NCBI GenBank assembly: GCA_905221605.1
Contig: CAJNDS010002130.1
Span: forward strand, 263,001 to 327,000
Source of the DNA: Symbiodinium natans
Lineage: Eukaryota; Sar; Dinophyceae; Suessiales; Symbiodiniaceae
DNA: 64,000 nt
Direction: 5' to 3'
In this document: piece after piece, positions 50,331-62,531 of the stretch
Position numbering within the stretch: position 1 is the stretch's first letter
Layout: every line of letters starts with the position of its first letter
The notes under the pieces: model-generated
Databases searched by the model: none
The model's input: the letters and a program-made list of their open reading frames with translations, nothing else
What the model was told of the DNA's origin: nothing
Program-made: the position numbers and the translations under genes

Positions 50331-52683
50331 CGAGCTACGAATCATGCACGTAATTGGCACGTAGTTGGCACGTCACGAGCTGGAACGTTACAGCCAAGGC
50401 GCTCAGCCTCACAAGGTTGAGTTCAGTCGGCTGTGTCACTGGCACAGCACCGGCCTACTTTGAGTACGATTGCTCTCAGCACGGAGAGCGACACGTACTT
50501 AATAAGAACTTTCCGAAGTCTAACGATCTTCTGCGGATTGCGCAAGCCCTAGACCGTCCACTCACACTGTTGTTTGCAGTCCGAGGTTCTCCGGTGTCGT
50601 GGGGGATCCATGTCTCCACGGTCACCACATGCACTGCAGACACCGCAGACATGGCTACAGATGTCGACAACCCAAAGGGGCCTTCTGCTCAAAAGGTCTC
50701 TGGCTTTGAGAACTTTGCCCAACTTCCACACAGGCTTAAGTGGCTTAAGCGGCTGAAGCAGGGGTCAGGCTAGATGGGGAGTTCTTGCGGTTCTTGGGAA
50801 ACCGCTGTCCAAGGAAGTTCGGTCAAACTTGCGTCCCAAAGGCTCAAGAAGCACGTTCGCGTCTGACCCACTTGCCCGGGTGCTACTGGTACTGGGACAC
50901 CCATCCGAAACGATCGGAATAGGCCAAATCAGCATGTCCCTGTATGCGATCACGTACATGTAAACGAATCCCCATGCAGATGCCACGCCTGACACTGATG
51001 CCGCTTAAACCACATCCTGAAAGGGCCGAGATTGTTTAATACTACAATGAGTTCGGAATTCCTGGAACAAAATACTGTTGGAACATGATTTGGTGCCTTT
51101 TTCACCGGCAATCGCACCAATGCTGTCGGAGCCGAAGGCTGCAGCAGAAGGCAGCGGAAGGCCGCGTGGAAACTGGGGCCAACGCTCCGCTCAGAAACCT
51201 CGCGGGGCCCTCCCCGAAAGAATCGATCAAAACCCGATGGGCAAAGCCCAGAAGAGGGCTCTTCACTCGAAAAGGTTGTCCTTGCCCCGCACCAGGGAAG
51301 GCTCCACCCGTGCCAGGGAAGGGTCGGCTGCAACCATGGCGGCCACAGCAGCCTGTCAGACAAAACATGATTCGGGCGTAGCACCAAATTTCTCTCCATT
51401 GGTTGAAGGATATCATCTTCAGGTCTCAGCCCTGCGATGGCCTGGGCTGTCTTGAGGAATGGCAAGTCCACAACCTGACAAGGTGACCAACATGGGGGTG
51501 CTTCAACCAGCTGGGAAAGATCAGGAATTTTGCCCAAGAGGACTCGTCCCAAACCCAACGACACATGAAAAGGGCGCAAACAGGCGACAACGAGCGACAA
51601 CAAGAAAGAATCCACTTTCGAGGTGCAGTGCAAGCACACATCTCCCGCAGCCCAGCGGCGGGTTTTCGATCCGTATGGACTGCGTTGCAGGACTTTATTC
51701 TGCACGGCAGCGAGGTCCATAGGCCTTTTATGGCGTTTCCGATCAGAAGGAAACAGATGGAAAGAAATCTTTGTGAAAGGCTTTTCGATCGCGAGTAGCC
51801 TGGAAACTTATCCAAAAGAGTTCAGTACGTTGCCATTGTCGACACGCACACGCATAGTGTTTCATACTACCGGCAACAGCATGAAAAGAAGAGCCATCAT
51901 CGGTCCAGTTGGACACCGTGGTGTCAGGCCATTAGCATCTGAATCAGAATCTGTTCTTCCATGGGCTCATTTTATGAAAACTGAAAATAACGATATCCAC
52001 GGACCTGCGAAGACCGATACTTGCTGCCTGCTTGAGTAAATACCAACGACGACCCCTGCGTCAAAATCACGCCTCGCCTGAAACATATACATCAGGCCTT
52101 CACCCTTCTGAGCAAGTGCGCAGACATGCACAGTTTTCAACCTAATGGGCTGCACTCACACTCCAAGCCTTAAGCAGCTCAGTGTCGTAGGAGTAGCCGA
52201 GGCCTCGGGAGCCTGGCACTTCAACCCTGCTTCCTTTACAGCGCCCCCAAATACCGCGGATGCGCGTGCCGGGTGATGCAATGAGTACTGTTACCGTGCC
52301 CAGGAGGACAGTACATGTTTGCAACAGGGGCCCGTATACCGCATGTGCAAAGCTTCCGGCGCTGCATCGCAGCGATTCTTGGATATACCGTAAATCAACT
52401 GCTGCGGGCCTCCCATTTAAAAACTAATAAGAATAACAATAACAATAAGAATACGAATAATAATAACAATTAATAATAAACAAAAAAGACCCTGAGCTAA
52501 CCAATTTTCTCCTCAGGCCTGGGGGGCCGGCACGACCCAGGAGCTGCAGCCCCACGGGCCTGCCCTGCGGGTCGAGGCCCACGGGCACCTCTTTTGAGGG
52601 GAGACTTGTGGAGGGAAAGTGCGCAGCTCTTGAGGAAAGTGCCTGAGGGTGCTTGTTTTGTTGGCTGAGCGTTTTGAGGGCTT
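50331..52683. other. Host DNA without a recognised gene
   Basis: Overlapping frames of up to 256 codons (50,950-51,720, minus) show no family I know. An AATAAT/AACAAT-rich microsatellite lies at 52,425-52,480. Confidence 0.4.
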
Positions 52684-53271
52684 CTATAGAAGCTTCAATG
52701 CTCGGTGCTCTGTGAATTTGCAGAAGAATTTTGGGGCTTTTCGAGTTCTTTGTGTGCCCTCTGGCGCCATCATCTTGGGCAGCGGGATGTGCTTCATGGA
52801 AAAGGTGTGCATGAAGAGCGACTGAACAGAGGTAAACTCCGCACGCGACACGACCTCGCCACTGGTCAGGTTCTTCACCTTCGGGCAGCGACTGGCATTA
52901 GCACGCAGCAAGGAACGTTGCACAAGCTCACGGGTCTTCCAGCCCAACAACGTGTGGGACAATGGGAAAAATAAATAGAAGAAATCAGCTATTCCTCTAC
53001 AAAGCTCAGCGGCGCCTGTCAGCTCCCACAAATTCAGGTGGCCTCTTCACTCTTAAACCCTGAAAGCCACCTGGTGCTCGCAAGTGGAACTGGCCATGCA
53101 TTCGTAGGTGGGCGTGTGCAGATAACCGGGAATCAAGATGACGTCCAGATTTTCCTCGTCGAAGAGCCTGGGAAGGTGGGATTTGGGACCTTTGGGGCGG
53201 CTGACAGAAGTTCTCAGAACCTCAACTGAACGAGCACCATCGGTAGTGGCCGAGCGACCGGTTCCAGGCAT
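52684..53271 (-). CDS. Two exon-like stretches of an unrecognised host protein
   Basis: The first (~53,215-53,055, minus) reads LFDEENLDVILIPGYLHTPT, then YECMASSTCEHQVAF. The second (~53,015-52,700) reads AELCRGIADFFYLFFPLSHT, then LVQRSLLRANASRCPKVKNL and VQSLFMHTFSMKHIPLPKMM. Both have natural protein composition and lie in the right order, with a stop-containing gap of about 40 bp between them. Function unknown. Confidence 0.35.
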
Positions 53272-53539
53272 CCGCCCCAGCAGCCCGCAATTCCTGGACC
53301 AAAAACGGGCTCTGAGCTCTTGATGCTCTCACTATCGAAAATGTCAATCACTCTCCGACTTCCTGCGACACGCCTGCTGCGAGAAGCATACTTTCAAGGA
53401 GTAAAGGTAACAAAAATCAGCTCACTAAGGCACAACTTGTGCTTTGAGAGCGAGGGAATCGGGCTTCGAGTCCCAGTGCGCCACACATTGCTTGAAGCTC
53501 ACAGGCCCTCCGCTACCCGTCAAAATAATCTCCCAAGGG

Positions 53540-53626
53540 TAGATATGGGAGTTTGCGATACCGGGGGTCCTCATTACAAGGGGATCCTACTTTTTGGGGG
53601 TCGATATTCGGGGTCCCTTTGCGTAC
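53540..53626 (+). repeat. MITE-like element, family B copy 4 (diverged)
   Basis: TATGGGAGTTTGCGATACC at the left and a conserved middle (GGGGTCCTCATTACAAGGGG, then ATCCTACTTTTTGGGGGTC) closely match the copy at 6,754-6,852. The right inverted end is degraded. Confidence 0.5.
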
Positions 53627-54317
53627 CCACATACACGTGCTTTGCCCTGCATGTCCCCAAGGTGCCTGCAGGATGAAGTTCAGCTTCGCCTCGCTTGCGA
53701 CACTCGACAGCGCCATGAAGCCTGAGGGCTGCTATAGGATGCTATAGGGGTCATCGCGCTGAAAGAAAAGGGTTTGGGTGGGAATTGTCTGAGGTTCGGT
53801 GACTGTGGGTTGCTTAAGAAACGACTTAAGGCTATTGGCGTCGTTTCGAGGTTCCTCTTTCCGGGTCTATCTGAGGGTAATGGGCACGGCCACAAAACTC
53901 CACAATCCCGAAGTTCCAGAGCCTAAGTCTCAAGTGCTTGCCCGGACACCTCTGGGGGAGTGGCCAGCACCCGCACTCTGTGCATCCGCGAAGACATCGG
54001 CAATCGTGGCATTCACTCCAAGGTAGTCATACATCCACTGCGCCACCTGGGTAGAGGCGCCTACTAAACAAGGGCCCCAAAGAGGACATGAGCATTTGCA
54101 ACAAATTTCCTATATATACATATATCTATATACTTCTTTTATTTATTTATTATGTATTTATTTGTGTTTTCTTTGGGGGGAGATATTCTTATGAGCACGA
54201 CAAAGCTGGACCTTCGCACCTCAGCTGCTAGTGCACAGGGCTGCCCCCCCCCCCCCCCCGAGAGTTCCGATGCGTTCCGAGTTCCCGGGAACTGAGGCGA
54301 GCTGACGTCCCGAGACT

Positions 54318-54432
54318 CTACGAATTGCTTAAGAACCCCAAAAAATATAAATATTCTTCCTTATGAAGGGAAACATAGGGATTATTATCTTTTGTTCTTG
54401 TGGGGTTCTTAAGCAAATTAAGCAAATAGTAG
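54318..54432 (-). repeat. MITE-like element, family A copy 2
   Basis: 115 bp. Its ends match the TTGCTTAAGAACCCC ends of the element at 10,830-10,937, and its interior matches that copy in inverse orientation (AATATTCTTCCTTAT). The right end carries a partly duplicated terminus (AAGCAAATTAAGCAAATAG). Confidence 0.72.
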
Positions 54433-54569
54433 GATTCTGGTTTCTGGTCATGGGGGCATGTGCCGACACCAGCAGCCCCTCGACGAAAGCTTCCCCACCC
54501 TTCCCGTGAACAAGCCGCCAATTTAAAGGGTCCCCAGAGCATGTTTAGACTTTTGGGGTTTTTGGTTTA

Positions 54570-54651
54570 GCAATTTAGGGTTTAGGGTTTAGGGTTTAGG
54601 GTTTAGGGCTTAGGGCTTAGGGCTTAGGGTCTAGGGTTTATGGTTTAGGGA
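54570..54651 (+). repeat. Telomere-like tract (TTTAGGG / CTTAGGG)
   Basis: TTTAGGG units with several CTTAGGG variants, immediately before the fold-back at 54,729. Confidence 0.85.
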
Positions 54652-54728
54652 GCCCCCCCGAAAAACACACCACGGAGGCGCCTGGCCCATGTACGTGGAG
54701 AAGACGTGGAAGTGCGGGCTGACCACCT

Positions 54729-54850
54729 TACTTGGAGGTTCATGGCACTTATCAACCAACTAGAACTGTACTCATGGCCCACTTCTAAGCCCCTGAAGTG
54801 GTCCTCAGTACAGCTATCATTGGCTAAAAAGTACCATGAACCTCCAAGTA
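54729..54850. repeat. 122-nt near-perfect fold-back
   Basis: The outer arms pair perfectly over 17 bases (TACTTGGAGGTTCATGG at 54,729-54,745 with 54,834-54,850). The inner arms continue to pair with few mismatches to a ~9-base loop near 54,790. It could be a small fold-back transposon or a hairpin RNA precursor; nothing in the sequence decides between them. Confidence 0.75.
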
Positions 54851-54929
54851 GAAGGAACATCCCTTAGGCCCGGCCTTGGCTACCCGCGACTTTCCCCCGC
54901 CAGTTAGGCTGAGACGTCTGCAGAGCATG

Positions 54930-55910
54930 CTTTGCACAAGGTGGCCAAAATTGAAGGCATGAGTAGATTAGATGTTCGTATATGTATCTTATCATGTCTC
55001 TATATATATCCGCCGACCCCAGCCGGGGGCGGCGTCAGTGAAGACCCATTACCCCTCAGAACCGCCTGGCCCGCACCCCATGCCTTTACTGCTTCATCTG
55101 CTGCCCCCCCCCCCCCCCCCCCCCCCCCCTGTTTCGGCCCTCCCCCAACCCCCCAACCCCCCCGCCGCTGCAGCGACCTGCCCCGAGCCCCCCCCTAACC
55201 CCCCCTAACCCCCACCCTCTCGGCTGCCGCCCGCCCTCCTGTCTGGGGTCGCACTGGCGGTAGCCGTACTTCTGTGTACGTATAAGTCTGTATTGGGTTG
55301 GTTCCCCCCCCCCAAAGCGGGTTGCAGCGTCGTGCAACCTTGCTCTTGGCACCTCGAGCTTTTTGCGGCAGCTGGGGCTCAACTGCGAGGTTCTTCGCGC
55401 GACGCGGCACGGGGGTCACGGGTGCACAACGCTTCTCGCAAAAGAGGGCACCAGGCATGCGCGTGCGGGGGCATGCGCGTGAAGGGCCATGCGGCATGCG
55501 TGTGAAGGGCCTGCAATGCTTTCTGGTGCTTCCCTCTTCGGGTCTCAAAGGGCGCTGCCTGCTCTACAAGCGCCCACAGATGAGAAGCCTCAGAGTTGAC
55601 ATTGGTGCCAGAGCCCAATCCCCAACCAGCGACGCAGGATCAACCCGGAATCCTGCACCTGCGAAGCCCACACACTGAGAACTCAAGAAGTATACTGTAA
55701 AACGCTGAGGGCTGCCGCTTCCTTCCCCATCTTCATCTGAAAGAACGCCCTGGCCAGCACATTCTGACCTTGGGCTCTCTCAAACGTTGCTTGCATAGGA
55801 TGCGAGATTCAAAGAGGGGCAAGCTCTTGAGGAGTAGAATGAGTAGAGGTGCCTACATCCCCCCAAAAAAGCGCACCCCTTCGCAAGCACCCTCCAAAAG
55901 CGGCCCCCCC
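54930..55910. other. Low-complexity host DNA with poly-C
   Basis: A ~27-base poly-C tract at about 55,104-55,129 is followed by CCCCCAACC-type repeats to 55,215, then GC-rich sequence with GCATGCGTG repeats near 55,455-55,505. Frames here are Pro- or Gly-rich artefacts. No gene recognised. Confidence 0.5.
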
Positions 55911-55914
55911 CCCC

Positions 55915-57489
55915 CACCTTCTTCCGAGGGCCACTCCTTGGCCACCAGGGTGGCACCCGCCTTGCGCAGCGCTTCCTTGGCTGCCTCGTACTTGGCCATG
56001 ATGGGCTTGGAGGGCATGTAGGCCATCGGGGCCTGCTTCGGGGAACTTCACTACCGAAGTGTGCGCGCAAGGCCGCAAGCCATTTTTTTTTCACGGGTCC
56101 GGGGAATGGGTGAGGGCTGTAAGGGGTAGAAAAGCCTTGCATTCGCCCAGCGGGCAACTTCGAAACCCGGCAAACCTCATCCGAGTCCGCGTGCCTCGAT
56201 GCCAAAAGGATTATCCCCCCCTGCTGGGATGTAGGACTCCACAAACGGGTACCGGGGAACACCAATCCGAAGCTTGCCGACCTCCTTGGCCTTAACAGTG
56301 GAAGGGTCATAGTCGCTTACAGCCGAATCAATGGCCAGGATGTCCTCGATACTCCTAGCAGGGTGAGTTTTCAAGCACGAAACGCCCCAAGAATCCTACA
56401 ACACGAGATTGTCAGAACCAAGATGAAAAAAAAAACAATGCATAGTCACATAGTCTTCTACCTGCCATGTTCAGAAGCCGCGGCTCCTGGCGTTGAGGCC
56501 CAGCTGGTCCAAGATCAAGGCCATTCCTGGATTCCCAGCATTTGGAAAATGCCCACGCGTCGGGTCGTAACCGAAATTTCCGTTGGAGAACGCAGGCGCG
56601 CGGGTGGACCCACCAGTGTCTTCGGTAACAGCGACAGGTGACAAGTAAGCTCCAACCGCCGAGCCTGCGCCACCGCTCGACCCGCCACTGGTCAACGTGC
56701 GATCGTGAGGATTCAACGTACAGCCATCCGCGTAGTTGCACGACACAAGAGAAGCTGCGAATTCTGGCACGTTGGTCTTGCCGAAGACAAGGCCATTCTT
56801 ATCAATCACGATCTTGATGAACTCCGCATCATCCTTGGCTCGAAAGTCATGTAGAATCCCCACACCTGCGGAGGAGATGAAATCCTTCGTGGCCATGGTG
56901 CCTTTCATAGGGATGGGCAAGCCATAAAGTGGAGCGATGGACGTGATGCCTTCGGCCTTTGCTTTGGCATCCATCTTTCTTGCAGCAGCCAGCACACGCT
57001 CGGGCCAATCAGGATCATTGTCCCAGTTCCTGCAGGCTTCGGGGATTGAAAGGACAGAACAAGGCTTGAGAATGGACAGCGGGGGATGTTCTTGTAGCAC
57101 GCAATCGCGCGCGTCATGACAAGCGAGCGACCCCAAAACACGAATGCTGAAGTGCGTCCTGGACTCATGAACTGGTTCATGCTTTTGTAGTGGCGCGCTC
57201 TTTTAGTCAGAGCAGCAGCATACTCCTCGCAGGTCACTTTACCCGCCCTGCGGGCAGAGATGTACTCAGCAGCAGACCATCGTGCGTACATCTTTTCCTC
57301 GGCAGTCATCGTCGGCGGAGGTGGCAGCGCAGGCAGGTTCTTCTTGAACCATGCGGCCGTCTCGCCGTGGCTGAGATCGAAAGGAGGAAAGCTTGGGTGT
57401 CGTCGAGTTCCAGGGGCACATGTCTCCGTCCCGAGCTCCTCCGCCACGGAGTAAAGGGCGAGCTGCAGGAGCACGCCACAACGAAACAT
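55915..57489 (-). CDS. Amidase-signature enzyme, secreted, multi-exon (3' end unresolved)
   Basis: A hydrolase of the amidase-signature family (amide bonds, Ser-cisSer-Lys triad). Exon 1 (57,489 to ~57,165) starts with a signal peptide (MFRCGVLLQLALYSVAEELG) and the N-terminal helix region. Exon 2 (~57,029-56,475, after a CCTGCAG acceptor) has PMKGTMATKDF (catalytic Lys), TSGGSSGGAGSAVG (cis-Ser) and EDTGGSTRAPAFSNGNFGYD (nucleophile Ser). Exon 3 (~56,355-56,190) has SIEDILAIDSAV and LRIGVPRYPFVE. Exon 4 (~56,035-55,920) has PIMAKYEAAKEALRKAGATL. All catalytic residues are present. The C-terminal exons are not found before the poly-C tract and may lie further left. Exact splice sites are uncertain. 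Confidence 0.8.
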
Positions 57490-59501
57490 TCTGCGATGAT
57501 GCTAGTTACTGCTCCTATGCATAACAAATCCAAGTTGATCTTTTCACATGAATGGCTCCTGTGCAACATTCGGCTGAAAGCCGGATAACCGCGCATGTTC
57601 CATGTTCCCGACAATACAACAAATCATATGAACAGACCAGGGCCAAGCGCAACAACGTCAGCATGCACGTGCTTGAGCCTGTTCACGACAGGTCATGTGG
57701 CATTTCTCCACCCGTCAATGAGAGGAACGGCTGTGTGCATGAGGAATTTGAGGAATCTGCGGGAAGGGAATGAATACGCCAACAAGCACTCGAGGTGAAC
57801 GAGCGAGGTGATGCGAGCGGAGTGAGGTTAGCGAACGAGCATGGAGAGGCGGAGAGTCGGGGGTGGGAGTGAGGTGAGAGCGCATGAGTGAATGATGAGT
57901 AAAAATCTAGCACATGGTATAGCATGGCAGTGCAATGATGTTCCCTGCCCTCGACATGCCTCGACCCTACGTGCCCGCTTCAAGCTCCGAAATTGGGACA
58001 GCAGTAGCTTCGATCACATGCTCTTCATAGCAGCGGCTTGCCGGATCCCTGAAGTCTGCATAACGGCCGCTTTCCTTGTGACATCACGGTCACCATGTTT
58101 AGAGAGAATGATGGAGCCCCTTTCTGTTGAGAGGCTTGTCAGGCGAAGCGTCTCGCCATCATGGCAAATGTCTCACGCGGCTCCCTTCAAGAGCGCGCGA
58201 GCGTTCTTCCGGTCAACTGTCCTTCAGGCGTCCGTCAGAACTATCCTTTCAGGTGTCCTGCAGTCCCGTCCAAGCGTTCTTCTGGTCAACTGTCCTTGTG
58301 TCCTTCAGAACTATCCTGTTCAGGTGTCCTGCAGTCCCGCCCAAGTCTGCCAGCTAGCGAAACTCACGTGCCTGGAGGAGCTGCATCAGTGCAGTCAGGG
58401 AGCGCTCCCGGACGTCCGTGGACCCCAGGCACAAGACAAGATGCCTCTAGTCCTCACGCGCCGACCATGTACAACAGGGGAGGTGAAGAAACATTGCATG
58501 GAGCTTCGTGGGCCAGGCCAGGGAACGTGCAAGGAACTGGCGAGCGCGAGCACCGGCTGGCACAGCTCGCAGACCTGCGCGTCCCGCCTTGCGTGGAAGA
58601 ACCTCAAGTGGGCGTTCTGCAAGCCGCAAGCAGTGCACATGCAAAGTGCGTTGCCACAGCTGGGAGCAAAGAGAAGAGTTTGACTGAAACCCGTCAAAAG
58701 GTATCTGCTACAGACAGAGCCACACCAGCTCACTCGTTCGCTGCCCACCCCAGCACGAGCCTCGATGCCAGCCAACGCAGAGGATCATGGGACAGCTCTC
58801 ACCGAAGAGACCGCAGGAAATTGCCTGCTGGTTTGATTTGATGGGGATGATCGCGATGCCCTTCCCAGCACGAGCCTCGATGCCAACACAGAGGATCATG
58901 GGACTGCTCTCACCGAAGAGACCGCACAAATTGCCATCTGGCTTGTTGATTGGTCTGATAGGGATCGTATGTCCAGGAAGCCAAAGTACGTGCCCGCCAG
59001 TTGCAGATCTGGGAGCACCCTTCGAAATGGGAAGTCAATCAACTGCTTGGAAGCCTGGCGGCCCTACGACCGGTACCTCCCACAAACAAGGAAAAGTGGG
59101 ATGGATGACAGCCTTGACAGCGCGCAGCTTGCTGTCCAAGGGGCTGGGCTTAAAATGGTTCACCCATGTTCTTGGAGGCCTTTAGGATCGTAAGCCAGCC
59201 TATACCTGATGATGCCGTGCTGTCTGTGTTGATACGGCACATGTGCACTGATCAGATACAGGGCAGCGGATAAGACATCGCAGGGCCAGCAAAGCCGGCC
59301 GGCAGCGCCATACAACATGGGAGGAGAAGACGACTGGAGCTTGATGGGTCACACCGACCAGCAGCATTGGCTGCAGCAGCATAAGACAAAGTAGAACGCC
59401 AGAAAACACGATCCACCAAGCGGGCCGATTGCAGGAGCACGTGCTGGCAAAGGTAACATGACCACAAGCAAGACTAGCCGCACTTCGTCCATTGTCCAGC
59501 G
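57490..59501. other. Host DNA without a recognised gene; two small tandem duplications
   Basis: A ~77-bp unit (GTTCTTCYGGTCAACTGTCC...GGTGTCCTGCAGTCCC) occurs twice at about 58,202-58,350. A ~116-bp unit (CCCAGCACGAGCCTCGATGC...ACCGAAGAGACCGCA) occurs twice at about 58,748-58,960. Frames of up to 263 codons cross these repeats but match nothing I know. Confidence 0.45.
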
Positions 59502-59873
59502 TTAAACTGCTAGCGACACCAGTCCGCCAATCCGGCTGGCCTTCGTCAGCCTGCCGTAGGTCAGTATCCGTCTATAGACTCTTAAGCTTCGCCATGTGAT
59601 CTTTACGAGAAACCCTGCACCCACGCGGAAGCCACGTTCAGACCACTCACAGCGGGCCTTGTGAAAGGGGTCCCAGTTGTTGGCATTGATGAAGGCCGGA
59701 AGGGGAACCAACCTTGTGCCTTGCGCCCTGTGGCTTAGATTTGAAATGCCAACATCCTTGGCATCTACCCCACTGGCATACAAATGCAACAAGGTGGCCA
59801 ATGTGGCTAGAAGGCAGATCGGCGGAAACGCAAAGTGCACGCACCAGGAAGCAGTGGCAATTCCTTTCCCCAA
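59502..59873 (-). CDS. Exon-like stretch with hydrophobic segment, unrecognised
   Basis: A minus-strand frame opens with a membrane-like stretch (FAFPPICLLATLATLLHLYA), then a soluble part (PAFINANNWDPFHKARCEWS, RGFRVGAGFLVK). It could be a signal-anchor exon. No homologue recognised and the gene is not complete. Confidence 0.3.
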   Translation of the reverse strand: MGKGIATASWCVHFAFPPICLLATLATLLHLYASGVDAKDVGISNLSHRAQGTRLVPLPAFINANNWDPFHKARCEWSERGFRVGAGFLVKITWRSLRVYRRILTYGRLTKASRIGGLVSLAV

Positions 59874-61493
59874 AGCTCACATTATGTGGGACCCCAGTCC
59901 GCAGTGGTGGTGGAAGTCCGAGTTCTCCCGCGCCTTGGCTAAGATCAAAGCCGTGTTTGCTTCCAGCTGTTTCAGGCGTTTGGTCTTGAAGCTTACAATA
60001 ATTCCCCAAAACTCAATGGTCCAGAGATTGACATGACACGGCGCTTTCCCCGGCTCCTTGCTTCCATCCTTACCAGCGGCTCTACGTGGATTGGACCAGG
60101 CCTGCAACGTTTCCTGCACCACGTGCAAGAACCTAGCCTCCTCTGACCGCCTTCAACGGCTGCCTGGTCCGACTTGCTGCCGTTGACGCCTGGAAGATTT
60201 CTCTTGTTCGGAATGGACGGGCTTTTGGAAGACAGTTGCAGTTTGCTGGTTGTGCACCACCTCGAAAGTGATACACCCATGCCTGGAACGAACTGCTGGC
60301 GGGAACAAACCCTAAATGGAACAAACTCTGGGCTGGAACTTGCTCCGGGTGGCTGAAACAGCCCCTTAAGCTCTGAGCCCCAAGCCCGAAGCCCCAAGGC
60401 CTATGCCTAAGCTCGAGGCCAAGCCTCCCATCCTCCTCCAAATCTCACACACAACCAACCTGAAACCCCCAAGAACCCAAAAGAAAGAAAATTGCGTGCT
60501 GAAGGCTCCATCCTAAACCCTCAAACTGGAGAAATCCAAACCTCATACGAAAAAAATTGCAAGGAACCCCTGAAAGGCACCAATTTGCACAGCAAACAGC
60601 GAAGAGACTTGAAAGGCAATTTGAGCATGGCAGCAGAACAACCTTGCAGAACAATTTTAAGCAAAGAAGCAGAAACGATCTTGGCAAGACTGAGTTTGAG
60701 CACAGCAGCAGAAACGATGAAAGGCCAATTTGAGGCAGAAGCGACCTTGAACAATTAGAAGCACCAAAAAAGAGACCTGAAAAGAATGTTGAGGCACAGA
60801 AGGATTGAAAGGCAAGTTAAAGCAACAACAAGAAAACACCAGTTTTAAGGAACAGCAGACAGCAGGCACAGCAACAAAGAAACTTGAAAGGCACGAAACT
60901 GAAGGAACAGCCCAAAAGGGTCCAGACTTGCAGTTGAACTGCAGCAGCAAAACCGAGAGGTTTCTGTCGAATGGCCGAGACAATCTTTCCCAAAGGGGCT
61001 CCGGGCGAATTCGTTTGCATGAAGGACGCCCACTGGGTAACGCTGCGCTTGCTGAAGAAAAATTCACATGTAGTGTTTGCCCAGTTGGTGCTATGTGGTG
61101 GATTGCACAGAGAGAAGCATGAGAGTTTTTCTGCTGCATGACTTGGCATGAGCATGTTTGGTTTGCCCAAAGTCCCTAAAGCATGAAGTGCGTGTCAGAA
61201 CTCTGAGGTTCTGTCTTGTTGCAACTCACTCCGTGTTCCCGCCACTTCGTTCATTGCCGTTGGATGTGTAGGATGGGAGTAGGAGTGCAGAGTGGACTCT
61301 GAAGCTTCGCTGTTTGCTGTTCGGAAGTGACCTGAAGTCCCCGAGGTGTAGACCAAAGCAGTTGCATTGTTCTTTTGCTTTACCTCCTTTGTAGAATAAA
61401 GTTGAGATGGAATTCGAAGCTTTTTGGAGCCCTTAGCTCTTGGAGAGAGCTTGCTGCAAGAACTGAAGCTTGCTGAACACTTTGGTGTTTGGC
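59874..61493. other. Host DNA without a recognised gene; A-rich degenerate repeats
   Basis: From about 60,580 to 60,900 the plus strand is built of degenerate GAAAGGCAAxTTGA and AGCAACA/AGCAGCAGAA motifs. No coding sequence is recognised. Confidence 0.4.
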
Positions 61494-62531
61494 TCAAGTG
61501 CGAAGTGAAAAAGAGACAGCTGCGCGAGCTCTGCTTTTCACACAGACGAAGCACGCAAGCAGCTGGACGACGGTCGGGCTCCCAGGACCAACCTGCGGCA
61601 CGTAGTCCTTCATGTGGGCCTCAAACCGCTCCTGAATCAACCACGACATGGTGGCTTCCTGGTGAGTCGAAGCCGACTCCGAGAGCCTAACCGAGCACTG
61701 GCCGTGTGCATGAACTTTGCAAGTCAGGGGAAGGAATTTGTCACACCACGCAGGCTCTAATCCATGCCCCATCTCCTCACTCGTGAGCTTGAGAACGAGT
61801 CCTGGTTCGAATTCGTAAACCCGCCTCCTAGCCCCGGTACCGAGGACCTGAAGGCTGCGAGTTTGTGGGAGGGGCTCCCCTGACACCAGATCCTTGAGCA
61901 ACGTGACGGTGTCGGCCAACATGTGGTGAGGAAGGCTCGGGCGGTGTCTGTTGGCTCTAGCCAGTGAGGCAATGCTGGCGTCAGGGGCCTCCTCCTTGAT
62001 CGCCATGAGGAACTGGCGCCGGGCCCAGGGGGACTCTTCCGTGGCCATGACTTCCACCACACTTGAGGAAGGCGTGGGCGGCACAGGAGTGGAGACCACA
62101 TCCTGAAGGTTTGGGGCTGGAAGGCCCGGGCCATCGCTGGCTTCAAGTGAAGGGCGGTCCGGGGCTGCCACAGGAGTGGAGACCACATCCTGGGTTTCTT
62201 CCTTAACTTCAACCTTCGCCTCCTTAGGCTTGGTTTCCAGGGAGTGCTGGAGAGCAAACAGGTGGGAATCACCTGAAAGCTGCTCTCGGAGTAGCTCGGA
62301 CGGTGCGAAAGGAAAGCCTCTTGCAGGGAGGCAACGCGGTTCACAGGGGTGCCGGAACGGTGGGCCACGAGGGCAGCAAGCATGCCGAAAGAGCAAGAAG
62401 CATCCAGGGGGATGCGGAAAGTGCGGAACGTGTCCTCTGCCAGGGTGATGTCCAGCCTGAAGATGTCCGCACGACCAACAGTGGAGCTCTGTGGGGCTGA
62501 GGAGCCTTGAGCCGGGGTGGAACCCAGACAC
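61494..62531 (-). CDS. Kinase-like exon, host
   Basis: One long minus-strand frame. Its first ~100 codons are unlikely to be coding. A Glu/Pro/Ser-rich stretch (KPKEAKVEVKEETQDVVSTP) leads to a region resembling a protein-kinase N-lobe: LQVLGTGARRRVYEFEPGLV, then VLKLTSEE with a candidate ATP-binding Lys, and SWLIQERFEAHMKDYV as a hinge-like segment. It ends near the left border in a probable intron, so the catalytic loop is not visible. The call is from pattern only. Confidence 0.35.
   Translation of the reverse strand: MSGFHPGSRLLSPTELHCWSCGHLQAGHHPGRGHVPHFPHPPGCFLLFRHACCPRGPPFRHPCEPRCLPARGFPFAPSELLREQLSGDSHLFALQHSLETKPKEAKVEVKEETQDVVSTPVAAPDRPSLEASDGPGLPAPNLQDVVSTPVPPTPSSSVVEVMATEESPWARRQFLMAIKEEAPDASIASLARANRHRPSLPHHMLADTVTLLKDLVSGEPLPQTRSLQVLGTGARRRVYEFEPGLVLKLTSEEMGHGLEPAWCDKFLPLTCKVHAHGQCSVRLSESASTHQEATMSWLIQERFEAHMKDYVPQVGPGSPTVVQLLACFVCVKSRARAAVSFSLRT

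Noticed and set aside
54932-55208. Pro-rich secreted protein
   Set aside because: The Pro runs are poly-C and CCCCCAACC repeats; frames in all phases show the same artefact.
61482-61497. Dinoflagellate spliced-leader relic (TTTGGCTCAAG)
   Set aside because: Only 11 bases match, there is no gene on that strand, and one such match is not unlikely by chance in this length of DNA.
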